Shown here piece by piece: positions 1 to 6,051 of a DNA stretch of 6,721 nucleotides. The notes beneath the pieces are model-generated. The model did no database searches and had not been told where the DNA came from. It saw only the letters and a program-made list of their open reading frames with translations. Source of the DNA: an uncultured Clostridia bacterium (GTDB taxonomy: Bacteria > Bacillota_A > Clostridia > TANB77 > CAG-508); assembly GCA_949747745.1 (NCBI GenBank), contig CATKFT010000096.1:1-6721 (forward strand), written 5' to 3'. The translations under genes were made by a program, and so were the position numbers. Within the stretch, counting starts at the first letter, position 1. Each line of letters opens with the position of its first letter.

Positions 1-380
1 CTTGCAATATTTAGTTTTTCTCTAAACATTGCACCACCTCTTCCTTTAATTAACCAGTTCTTATCATTAACTTCATCTGCTCCATCAAAACTCCAATCTG
101 GTACTTTATCCATAAGGCTTGCTGTTTCTAATCCTAATTCATTACATAATAAATTAATTTCGTAAGAAGTTGGAATAGCAGTAATATGTAACTTTTCTTC
201 TTTTACTCTTTTTGCTATTTCTTTTGTTGCAATAAATGATGTAGAGCCAGAACCAACTCCTATTACATCTCCATCTTTTACCTTATCTACAATTTTTTTA
301 GCAACTCTTAATTTTTCTTCATAGTTCGAAATCTCTCCATTCCATCCAATTCTTTGTACCATTTCCTTATTCCAATCCAT
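1..380 (-). CDS. rpiA: Ribose-5-phosphate isomerase A, N-terminal part (runs off the left edge)
   Basis: Cytosolic enzyme that interconverts ribose 5-phosphate and ribulose 5-phosphate in the non-oxidative pentose phosphate pathway. Reading down from the ATG at 380-378, 126 codons are visible. They contain the phosphate-binding loop GVGSGSTSF (residues 41-49), the segment IPTSYE (69-74), the family signature FDGADE (98-103) and LIKGRGGAMFREK (110-122). The residues matching the known catalytic set of the family are all present: Asp99, Asp102, Lys112 and Glu121. The usual GGGG after the lysine reads GRGG here. The signature lies about 18 residues later than in E. coli RpiA, so the N-terminus is longer; it contains two Trp residues. 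The start is supported by AGGAG 6-7 bases upstream. The C-terminal part lies outside the window. The 100-bp gap from the VanW gene has no convincing terminator, so co-transcription is possible. Confidence 0.93.
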   Translation of the reverse strand, partial: MDWNKEMVQRIGWNGEISNYEEKLRVAKKIVDKVKDGDVIGVGSGSTSFIATKEIAKRVKEEKLHITAIPTSYEINLLCNELGLETASLMDKVPDWSFDGADEVNDKNWLIKGRGGAMFREKLNIA

Positions 381-480
381 ACAAACACTCCTTTTTAATA
401 TCTATTCTTCTATTATGTAATTAATATTCATAGTTAGGTTGTAAATCATCCTAACATTCAAACTTATAACTAAATATAAA

Positions 481-2604
481 CTAATTTTTTTCAATTATAG
501 TAGGTAACTGTGCATATGTATCTGTTGATAACAACTGTTTAGACACAACACTTCCATTTAACTTTAATATTCTATAAGCTCTAGACTTATAACCTCCATG
601 ACCCTTTTGTACAGTTTTAGTAGTTCCTGCTGGAAGTGAAGGATTTATCCTAACTTCTGTTTTCATAGGTATTGTTTGTAAAGTTTGTGATTGTATTACA
701 ACCTCATATTCTACATTTTCTTTACACCCATATATATCCACTTTAACTTTTCCACCAGTCACTGTAGATACAATTTTTATTGGATATTTCCTCGAATTTT
801 TAAATATAAACTCTGGTCCACCCCAAGATACTGTTGCATCTGTACTTAGTGGAACATATCCTGTTGCAAACCTATGATTAGACCTTTTTACAATTTCTAA
901 ATTTGCTCTTAATGCTGTATTATAAAGAGTAGAAGATACTTGGCAAATTCCTCCACCTATTCCATTTTCAACTTTTCCACCAACATATACTGCTGCTGTT
1001 TTATATCCTGCTGCTGCTGTCCTTTTTCCAACAACTTTATTATATGAAAATTCTTCTCCTGGCATTAATACTACACCATTTATTTTATTTGATGAAAGAC
1101 GTATATTAGTAGTTCTATTTCCATTTTTTGTAGAAAATGTTGTAGAGTATGTTGCAAGTAAATCTGGAAAAGCCTCTGTTCCAATTTGGTTTGTTGTTAT
1201 ATTTGGCATGCTTGTTTTTAATGGTATTGTTATTTGATTTTCATTATTATTCACTAATGCTTTTGCTTCATCCATACTTATATTAAAATCTACACCCTCT
1301 ATATGTGGGTATATTGTAAATGGATTCTTTGTATAATATGCATCTTTTGCTTCTTTATATATTTCTGCATGGATCTTTTCTATATTTATTGCATCTGGTT
1401 CTTTTTCTTCTACTGGTATGTTGATTACTTCTATATTTTTTTCTTCCATTTGTTCTTTATTTTCACTTCTGTTCTCATTTTCCCCTTGTATTTCCTCTTT
1501 ATAGTTGTTTTCTGTTTCTTCTTTTTTCTTATTTTCTTCAGATGTTTCTTGTGTTTGGGTTGTTTCGTTTTTTTGTTTTACCTCTTCTATATTTAACTTT
1601 GAATTTACAATACTGTTAATTATATTTTCTTTTAATTCTTCTTTTTTTATTACTACACCCTTTTTCCCTTTATCTATAATTAGATTATTTTCTTCTACAT
1701 AGTAAGAACTTTGTTTTACAGCATCTGGTAAATTCTCTGATGTTTGACTAATAAAATCACTTAATGCTTTTTCATTATAACTAGATGCTGGTTTAATATC
1801 TATTTTCATTATGTATGCATTTATAATAGCATAATTATCTTTTAAAATCTTTCCACTTCTTCCAACACCATATGCTATGTCGATAGCTTCTTTTACATTA
1901 AATTTTGTTTCTATTTGTTCTGGTGATATGGATGTTTCATAATCATTATGTTTTAAAGAAATATTCTTTTTTGTTTTCTCTTCATATATTTTTCCTATTT
2001 TTTGTGTTGCCTCTTCATATGTTAAGCCAGAAATGTCTATTCCATTAATAGAAATACCTGATACTATTTTATCACTTGTTCTATTTATTAAGCCAAATAT
2101 TGTAGAAAATACTATTAAACCTATAAATAGAATAACAGAAATTATAGTTATAACAATAGTATATTTTTTAAGTCCATCTTTACCTTTATTAATCTCTTCT
2201 TGTACTACATTTTCATTTAACTCTATATTATTTTCTTGCTTCTCATTATTTTCCTGCCTTATATCTTCTTGTTTTATATCTATTTCTTCTTGTTCCTTAT
2301 TTTTTTCTTTTATTAAATTCTTTTCTTGTTCTAAGTTATTCTCTTTTATTTCATTATCTTTTTGTCCTATATCCTTATTTATTATATTATCTCTTGTTTT
2401 CAGTCTTTTTTCTTTCTTTCCCCTTTTTACATTCTCTTCTTCTTTTAAATTTTCTTCTTTTATCTCATTATCTTTTTGTCCTATATCTTCTTTTATTATA
2501 CTTTCTTCTTGGCTTCTATTTCCCTCATCTAAATTTATATTAATTACTTTATTGTTTTCATCATTAGTTAAGTTGTTTTTTTCTGCTTCCTTTATTTTTC
2601 CCAA
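481..2604 (-). CDS. Membrane-anchored VanW/G5 cell-wall protein with YoaR-type peptidoglycan-binding domain
   Basis: The 707-residue protein has five parts. (1) A cytoplasmic, very charged Lys/Glu/Asn/Gln-rich tail spans residues 1-147, with a 38-residue repeat. (2) One membrane helix at about 148-173 is not followed by a cleavage site, so it is an N-in anchor. (3) A YoaR-like putative peptidoglycan-binding domain spans about 180-340 and resumes at about 405-470 (KDAYYTKNPFTIYP). (4) The VanW domain spans about 496-604 (MPGEEFSYN 514-522; GGGICQVSSTLYNTA 550-564; WGGPEF 594-599). (5) A G5 domain spans about 635-703 (INPSLPAGTTKTVQKG 653-668). The two halves of the YoaR-like domain are split by a low-complexity Glu/Lys/Asn insert at about 341-390. 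The start is TTG at 2604-2602, behind AAAGGGG; no in-frame ATG occurs before residue 266. VanW-family proteins are linked to the envelope and to vancomycin clusters, but their biochemical role is unknown. No van genes are adjacent, so I infer an ordinary wall protein, not resistance. Confidence 0.9.
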   Translation of the reverse strand: MGKIKEAEKNNLTNDENNKVININLDEGNRSQEESIIKEDIGQKDNEIKEENLKEEENVKRGKKEKRLKTRDNIINKDIGQKDNEIKENNLEQEKNLIKEKNKEQEEIDIKQEDIRQENNEKQENNIELNENVVQEEINKGKDGLKKYTIVITIISVILFIGLIVFSTIFGLINRTSDKIVSGISINGIDISGLTYEEATQKIGKIYEEKTKKNISLKHNDYETSISPEQIETKFNVKEAIDIAYGVGRSGKILKDNYAIINAYIMKIDIKPASSYNEKALSDFISQTSENLPDAVKQSSYYVEENNLIIDKGKKGVVIKKEELKENIINSIVNSKLNIEEVKQKNETTQTQETSEENKKKEETENNYKEEIQGENENRSENKEQMEEKNIEVINIPVEEKEPDAINIEKIHAEIYKEAKDAYYTKNPFTIYPHIEGVDFNISMDEAKALVNNNENQITIPLKTSMPNITTNQIGTEAFPDLLATYSTTFSTKNGNRTTNIRLSSNKINGVVLMPGEEFSYNKVVGKRTAAAGYKTAAVYVGGKVENGIGGGICQVSSTLYNTALRANLEIVKRSNHRFATGYVPLSTDATVSWGGPEFIFKNSRKYPIKIVSTVTGGKVKVDIYGCKENVEYEVVIQSQTLQTIPMKTEVRINPSLPAGTTKTVQKGHGGYKSRAYRILKLNGSVVSKQLLSTDTYAQLPTIIEKN
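2314..2487 (-). repeat. 38-codon imperfect tandem repeat inside the VanW-protein N-terminal tail
   Basis: The peptide DIGQKDNEIKE occurs at residues 40-50 and again at 78-88, exactly 38 residues later. The underlying 31 bases (gatataggac... on the minus strand) differ at one position. A more decayed third copy starts at residue 114 (DIRQENNEKQE). The near-identity of the DNA indicates a recent duplication, so length variation between strains is likely. Confidence 0.8.
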
Positions 2605-2626
2605 TTTCTTACCCCTTTAAATAAAA

Positions 2627-2664
2627 ATAAATCGTACTACAATTATATTACTAGTACGATTTAT
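2627..2664. promoter_or_regulatory. 13-bp perfect inverted repeat upstream of the VanW gene (operator or leader hairpin)
   Basis: The arms ATAAATCGTACTA (2627-2639) and TAGTACGATTTAT (2652-2664) are exact reverse complements around a 12-base loop. On the minus strand the loop contains TATAAT (2647-2642), so the repeat could be an operator straddling a -10 box, although no good -35 lies 17 bases upstream of it. Alternatively, transcription may begin upstream, in which case the RNA would form a hairpin followed by TTTTATTT, resembling a weak attenuator just before the ribosome binding site. The sequence does not decide between these. Confidence 0.6.
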
Positions 2665-2693
2665 ATATTATCATATAAATAAAAAATGAACAA
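2665..2693 (-). promoter_or_regulatory. Possible promoter for the VanW gene
   Basis: On the minus strand, TTGTTC (2693-2688) and TAATAT (2670-2665) are separated by 17 bases, each matching 4 of 6 consensus positions. In such AT-rich DNA this is weak evidence. If used, it would put the whole inverted repeat 2627-2664 into the leader RNA. Confidence 0.3.
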
Positions 2694-2739
2694 TATTTTT
2701 AGGCAATTAATTATTTTTTTGTTAATTTATATCAAACAC

Positions 2740-2870
2740 TTCACTCCCATTTTTTCTTTTTTGAGAGTGTAAAATTTTCAGAACTCACTCAGATTAAAAA
2801 GCCATGAGAAATCTCAAGACCACCGTTAGCAGTACAACCGTAACATTTGCCTAACATTTACACCTTGTAG
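2740..2870. other. Noncoding patch with hairpins, richer in GC than its surroundings; possible RNA or mobile-element remnant
   Basis: This lies in the 420-base gene-free interval between the VanW gene and the endonuclease gene, next to the left inverted repeat. No ORF longer than 22 codons is convincing. On the minus strand CACTCTC and GGGAGTG (2769-2763 and 2748-2742) can pair across an A-rich loop, and TGAGA-AA-TCTCA (2805-2816) is a small perfect hairpin. The stretch 2815-2870 (CCACCGTTAGCAGTACAACCGTAAC and on) is clearly less AT-rich than the flanks. The patch has no counterpart outside the right repeat, except weak similarity over 2840-2870. It could be the right end of a decayed IS200/IS605-type element or a small RNA, but I cannot show either. 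Confidence 0.35.
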
Positions 2871-3030
2871 TTAATGTCAGAGCAATTTCATCGATTATTA
2901 AAAATTGTAATATTTAAAATGCTAAAAATTAGTGTTAAACTAAATCTATAGAAAAAGTCTTACGAAGCCTTTCAAAAAAGCCCCTTTAACAAGGGGGCTG
3001 GCACGCTGAAAGCGTGACTGGGGGTTCTTA
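2871..3030 (+). repeat. Left inverted repeat of the DUF559 unit
   Basis: It is the reverse complement of 3392-3552, with about 12-13 differences over 160 positions. The inner part, 2935-3030, differs at only 2 of 96 positions. Ordered features towards the interior are a motif CTTACGAAG, a GC-rich hairpin GCCCC...GGGGGC (2980-2998), a hairpin CACGCT-GAA-AGCGTG (3002-3016), and then GTGACTGGGGGTTCTTA (3014-3030). Its innermost TTA supplies the stop codon of the endonuclease gene. Confidence 0.93.
2973..2999 (-). terminator. Intrinsic terminator formed by the left repeat, downstream of the DUF559 gene
   Basis: Read on the minus strand, AGCCCCCTT-GTTA-AAGGGGCT is followed directly by TTTTTTG. 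This is a GC-rich stem (one bulged C) with a run of six T. It lies about 30 bases after the stop codon at 3028 and follows a second hairpin, CACGCTTTCAGCGTG. In the right repeat the T run is interrupted (CTTTCTTG), so that copy should terminate less well. Confidence 0.7.
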
Positions 3031-3408
3031 TATTTGTTTTCTATTTTCTGTATTTTTTATTATATTATCTATATATTCACATACGCTTCTAAAATTTTTT
3101 TTTATTTCTTTATTTGTGAATCGTATTATTTCTATTTTGTATGCTTTTAATATATCTGTTCGTATTCTATCATATTCCTTTCCCTCTTCTGTATAATGCT
3201 GGCTTCCATCTAATTCTATTCCAATTTTCTTTTCAGGACAGTAAAAGTCTAATATGTAACTATCGATTGGTTTTTGCCTTATAAATCTTATGGGGTATTT
3301 TGACAGATATTGATACCAAAGTTTATTTTCTTCTGCCGTTGATTGATTTCTTAATTTTCTAGATTTTCCGAATTTAATTTTTATTATATGGTAAGAACCC
3401 CCAGTCAC
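3028..3408 (-). CDS. DUF559 domain protein, Vsr-like/PD-(D/E)XK endonuclease family
   Basis: The 126-residue product matches the DUF559 family end to end, at its usual size. It shows STAEENKLW (23-31), IRQKPIDSYILDFYCP (43-58), IGIELDGSQHY (62-72), YDRIRTDIL (79-87) and IIRFTNKEI (94-102). Asp54 and Glu65-x-Asp67 with His71 are the likely metal-binding and catalytic residues of this restriction-like fold; the family is related to very-short-patch repair endonucleases. The substrate is unknown. The only in-frame start is GTG at 3408, preceded by a TAA 27 bases upstream; there is no in-frame ATG. The GTG lies in the right inverted repeat and forms the 3' end of a hairpin stem. The nearest Shine-Dalgarno-like AAGGGGG is about 16 bases away, so translation should be weak or conditional. 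The TAA stop comes from the left repeat. No dedicated promoter is seen; read-through from murD is plausible. Confidence 0.87.
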   Translation of the reverse strand: MTGGSYHIIKIKFGKSRKLRNQSTAEENKLWYQYLSKYPIRFIRQKPIDSYILDFYCPEKKIGIELDGSQHYTEEGKEYDRIRTDILKAYKIEIIRFTNKEIKKNFRSVCEYIDNIIKNTENRKQI

Positions 3409-3552
3409 GCTTTCAGCGTGCCAGCCCCCTTGTTAAAGGGGCTTTCTTGAAAGGCTTCGTAAGACTTTTTCTATAAATTTAGTTTAATACTAATTTTTTG
3501 CATTTTTAATATTACATTTTTGTAATATTTCATGAATTTGCTCTGATATTAA
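3392..3552 (-). repeat. Right inverted repeat of the DUF559 unit
   Basis: This is the partner of 2871-3030. On the minus strand it ends GTGACTGGGGGTTCTTA, which provides the start codon and first residues (MTGGSY) of the endonuclease. It contains the hairpins CACGCTTTCAGCGTG (3406-3420) and AGCCCCCTT...AAGGGGCT (3423-3443). Towards the outside it also has a perfect 9-bp hairpin, AATATTACA-TTTT-TGTAATATT (3508-3529), which is decayed in the left copy. Confidence 0.93.
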
Positions 3553-3656
3553 CCTATTGTGATTTGGCATTTTGTTACAGATATTCACAACTTCACAATT
3601 CTAAATGTTTGTAACATATTTTTTGATTGTAAAGTAATAGCTATTATAACATTACA

Positions 3657-5057
3657 TTATAATTTATTTACTAATTCTTTAAATCTTTCTCCTCTTTGCG
3701 CAAAATTTTTAAACAAATCAAAACTTGCACTTGCTGGTGAAAATAATACTATTTGACCTTGTTTTGCTATTTTATTTGCTGTATTTATAGTCTCTAAAAA
3801 TTCATCACACATGTATATATCTAATTCTTTATTTTGTTTAATTAATTCCTTATTTACTGCTTCATATATTTTTGTAGCTGTCTGGCCTATTAGTATTAAT
3901 CCTTTTACATTATCTACTATTGGTTTTGCTATTGGCTCATAATCTAAGTGTTTATCATATCCACCTGCTATTAATATTATGTCTTCCTTAAATGAATTTA
4001 ATCCTGCAATTGTTCTTGTTGGGCTTGTTCCTATAGAGTCATTATACCATTTTACTCCATTAATTTCTCTTATAAATTCTAATCTATGTTCTACCCCTTT
4101 AAATTCTTTTATTGCTTTTACTATTATTTCTGTATCTACAAGAGATTTTGTAGCACCTATTGCTGCTGCAATATTTTCATAATTATGTGTTCCTCTTAAA
4201 TGAACATCACTTGTGCTAATTATATGCTTTCTTAGTCTATCTTCACACTCTTTTATAACATCATCATCTACTATAATTCCATTATCTAACTTTTCTCTAC
4301 TACTAAATAAAACAACTTTACCATTTGCTTCTAATTTACATTTTTTTGTAATATCATTATCATAATTTATTACAAGTATTCCATTCTCATTTTGATTTTT
4401 GAATATATTCTTTTTTGCATCAATATACTCTTCATATGAACTATGTACATTTAGGTGATTTGGCGTTACATTTGTTATAACTGCTATATCAGGACTTACT
4501 GTCATATTCATTAATTGAAAACTACTTAATTCTAATACTATTATATCCTCTGGTACTATATCTTTTAAATTTGTAAATAATGGTTTTCCTATATTTCCTC
4601 CTAAATATGCATTATATCCTGCTTCTTTTACAATAGAATAAATAAGGCTTGTTGTAGTTGTTTTTCCATCACTACCAGTTACACCAATTACTTTACATGG
4701 CGCCATTTCCATAAGCATTTCTATTTCTGATGTAACTATAGCTCCTCTTTTTTCTTCTTCCATTAATTCTTTTTTAGTTGGAATACAACTTGGTGAACGA
4801 AATATTATATCAAACCCAATTAACTTTGCAAGATTGTTTTTTCCTAATGAAAATTCAAAAGTATATTTTGTAATTTTATCCATTATATCCTTTGGTATTT
4901 CTTCAATATTTCTATCATCAAAAACAGTAACTTTTGATGATAGATTGTATAAATAGTCAAGTAATGGCAAATTACTAACACCCAAACCAATTATAGCTAC
5001 TTTTCTATTTCTTAAATAATTATTAAATTCTACTAATTTTTCATTTACATAGCTCAA
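3657..5057 (-). CDS. murD: UDP-N-acetylmuramoyl-L-alanine--D-glutamate ligase
   Basis: Cytoplasmic ATP-dependent ligase that adds D-glutamate to UDP-MurNAc-L-Ala, the second amino acid of the peptidoglycan stem. The 466 residues are of normal length. Domain 1 is the Rossmann-like UDP-binding part with VAIIGLGVSNLPL (20-32). Domain 2 carries the ATP loop GVTGSDGKTTTTS (125-137), LELSSFQL (175-182), NVTPNHLNVH (196-205) and YIDAKKNIF (211-219), where the carbamylated lysine of the family is expected. Domain 3 carries GVEHRLEF (321-328), NDSIGTSPTRT (339-349), AGGYDKHLDY (364-373) and LFSPASASFDLFKNF (438-452). The NDSK of E. coli reads NDSI, an accepted variant as far as I recall. The start is TTG at 5057-5055, behind AGGAGG seven bases upstream; the nearby ATG is out of frame. 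The gene stands outside any mur cluster here and follows the kinase gene after 112 bp. Confidence 0.97.
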   Translation of the reverse strand: MSYVNEKLVEFNNYLRNRKVAIIGLGVSNLPLLDYLYNLSSKVTVFDDRNIEEIPKDIMDKITKYTFEFSLGKNNLAKLIGFDIIFRSPSCIPTKKELMEEEKRGAIVTSEIEMLMEMAPCKVIGVTGSDGKTTTTSLIYSIVKEAGYNAYLGGNIGKPLFTNLKDIVPEDIIVLELSSFQLMNMTVSPDIAVITNVTPNHLNVHSSYEEYIDAKKNIFKNQNENGILVINYDNDITKKCKLEANGKVVLFSSREKLDNGIIVDDDVIKECEDRLRKHIISTSDVHLRGTHNYENIAAAIGATKSLVDTEIIVKAIKEFKGVEHRLEFIREINGVKWYNDSIGTSPTRTIAGLNSFKEDIILIAGGYDKHLDYEPIAKPIVDNVKGLILIGQTATKIYEAVNKELIKQNKELDIYMCDEFLETINTANKIAKQGQIVLFSPASASFDLFKNFAQRGERFKELVNKL

Positions 5058-5169
5058 GATATTTCCTCCTTTTTAGCTAATTTTTGTCATTGTTCAGACT
5101 TAACTATATAAATTTATAAAATAAAAAACTCTCTTTTATTTAAAGTTTAATCTTTTTTTAGACGCTATC

Positions 5170-5850
5170 TTATAATTTTATAACTTCTAACACCTTATTA
5201 GTTGATTCTTCTACTGATTTACAGTTAGTTATGTCTAATAAAATAGTTTTACTATGTAATTTATAAAAGCCTGCTTTTTCTTGCAATTCATCTCTTTTTA
5301 CAATATTCTTACGTATTTCTTCTTTATCTACTTCGCCTTTATATTGTATGCTTTTTCTTTTTATACGTTCTTCTAAATTTGCTGTTATAAATAAATGATA
5401 ATCTGTATTTGGATAGATTTCCATTATACTTCTTCCTGATATTATAACATTATAATCTTTTTTCAAATTATCAATTAGGTCTTTTGCAAATTCAAATAAA
5501 GCTCTATTATCAGCTTTTCCACCAACTTCTGATACTTTAAGTGAGCTTTCCTTTGATTGTAACTCCTCTTCATTGGCTAAAATTCCATCTATATAAAAAT
5601 TTGTTTCGTTATTTTCTATTTTAATCTCAATATTAAAAAAATCCATTACCTGCTTTATATCTATATCTTCTATATCTTTTTTTAGCATATCTACTTTTTT
5701 AGTATTTTTCATCATAGCAAATACAATTGCTCTATATAAATTTCCACCATTTAATAACACTGTTTTTGGAATAATTTTTATAAGTTCTCTACAAATTGAA
5801 GTTTTACCCGCTCCAACAGTTCCCTCAATTCCAATTACTATATTGTCCAT
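5170..5850 (-). CDS. Divergent (d)CMP kinase-like P-loop nucleotide kinase (Cmk family)
   Basis: The 226-residue length and the overall order of motifs match cytidylate kinase, which phosphorylates CMP/dCMP with ATP. The P-loop is GTVGAGKTS (10-18); NLYRA (37-41) corresponds to MYRA; VSEVG (106-110) and Arg116 correspond to the NMP-binding region. Further motifs are ISGRSIMEIYPN (137-148), LFITANLEERIKRK (153-166), KRDELQ (185-190) and LLDITNCKSVEE (204-215). Two signatures deviate. The usual GRDIGTVV reads GRSIMEIY, replacing a conserved Asp by Ser141. The usual RDxxDxxR keeps the Arg186-Asp187 pair but lacks the second Asp and the last Arg. These positions contact the nucleoside in E. coli Cmk, so the substrate may differ. 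The start is ATG at 5850, behind AAGGAGGT. It has its own promoter and leads into murD. Confidence 0.8.
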   Translation of the reverse strand: MDNIVIGIEGTVGAGKTSICRELIKIIPKTVLLNGGNLYRAIVFAMMKNTKKVDMLKKDIEDIDIKQVMDFFNIEIKIENNETNFYIDGILANEEELQSKESSLKVSEVGGKADNRALFEFAKDLIDNLKKDYNVIISGRSIMEIYPNTDYHLFITANLEERIKRKSIQYKGEVDKEEIRKNIVKRDELQEKAGFYKLHSKTILLDITNCKSVEESTNKVLEVIKL

Positions 5851-5879
5851 ATGCTACCTCCTTAGTATACTTCGTAAAT

Positions 5880-5909
5880 ATTATATCACAAATTTCCTTA
5901 TTTTGTTCA
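5880..5909 (-). promoter_or_regulatory. Promoter of the kinase gene (and probably murD)
   Basis: The minus strand reads TGATATAAT (5888-5880), an extended -10 with perfect TATAAT. TGAACA (5909-5904) lies 18 bases upstream as a 4/6 -35. The expected start point near 5874 gives a leader of about 24 bases containing AAGGAGGT. Confidence 0.6.
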
Positions 5910-5990
5910 TTTTTGTATATTTTTCTTTTATTATTTAGATATTAATGTATTGTCTATATTATATAAAATCAAATTAATACCTATTTTAAT

Positions 5991-6022
5991 GAATATTTTT
6001 TCTATTTTTGTGAAAAATATTC
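5991..6022. promoter_or_regulatory. 10-bp perfect inverted repeat in front of the miniprotein gene
   Basis: GAATATTTTT (5991-6000) and AAAAATATTC (6013-6022) flank a 12-base loop, ending 15 bases before the ribosome binding site. It could be an operator or a leader hairpin. The same bases also resemble a forespore promoter (GAATA, then GTGAAAAATA at 6010-6019), which would place the transcript start near 6026. The AT-rich composition makes all readings tentative. Confidence 0.35.
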
Positions 6023-6051
6023 TTGTAAATAAGAAATGGAGGTGCTTTATA

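Larger units (their letters stand above)
2871..3552. mobile_element. Putative mobile unit: DUF559 endonuclease gene between 160-bp inverted repeats
   Basis: Two long inverted repeats (2871-3030 and 3392-3552) enclose one gene that fills the 361-bp interior. Weak similarity of the flanks continues outward to about 2840 and 3578 (GTAACA...TGTTAC), so the true ends may lie there. No target-site duplication is obvious at either pair of boundaries, and there is no transposase. The arrangement fits a compact element mobilised by its own nuclease or acting in trans with others. It could also be an old insertion of a dispersed palindromic repeat that has captured a gene. Mobility is inference; the symmetry is directly visible. 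Confidence 0.65.

Noticed and set aside
433..455. GTTAGG...CCTAAC inverted repeat between the VanW gene and rpiA
   Set aside because: It is a 6-bp stem with an 11-base loop and lacks a T run on either strand. It is too weak to call a terminator or operator.
481..2604. Reading the VanW protein as vancomycin resistance
   Set aside because: No vanR/S/H/A/X-type genes are near. VanW-domain proteins with YoaR-like and G5 domains are common general surface proteins in Clostridia.
1303..2620. Plus-strand hydrophobic ORFs rich in Phe, Ser and Leu opposite the VanW gene
   Set aside because: They are antisense shadows of Lys/Glu-rich codons (aaa/gaa read as ttt/ttc), with no ribosome binding site and no family match.
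2789..2857. 22-codon minus-strand ORF (MLGKCYGC...) preceded by AAGGTG
   Set aside because: It is very short, the site-to-ATG spacing is too tight, and it lies across the structured noncoding patch. There is no further support for translation.
3012..3196. Plus-strand ORF starting MTGGSY inside the left repeat
   Set aside because: It begins with the same GTG repeat end but runs antisense to the DUF559 gene and gives a Phe/Ile/Ser-rich, family-less product. It is explained by the inverted symmetry.
3635..3646. 12-bp perfect palindrome TAATAGCTATTA just after murD
   Set aside because: It has no T tract and no loop, and short AT palindromes are common here. No role can be supported.
5126..5148. 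AAACT...AGTTT hairpin with T-rich tail between the kinase gene and murD
   Set aside because: A stem of only 5 A/T-rich pairs with internal mismatches is expected by chance in this composition. It is not called as a terminator.
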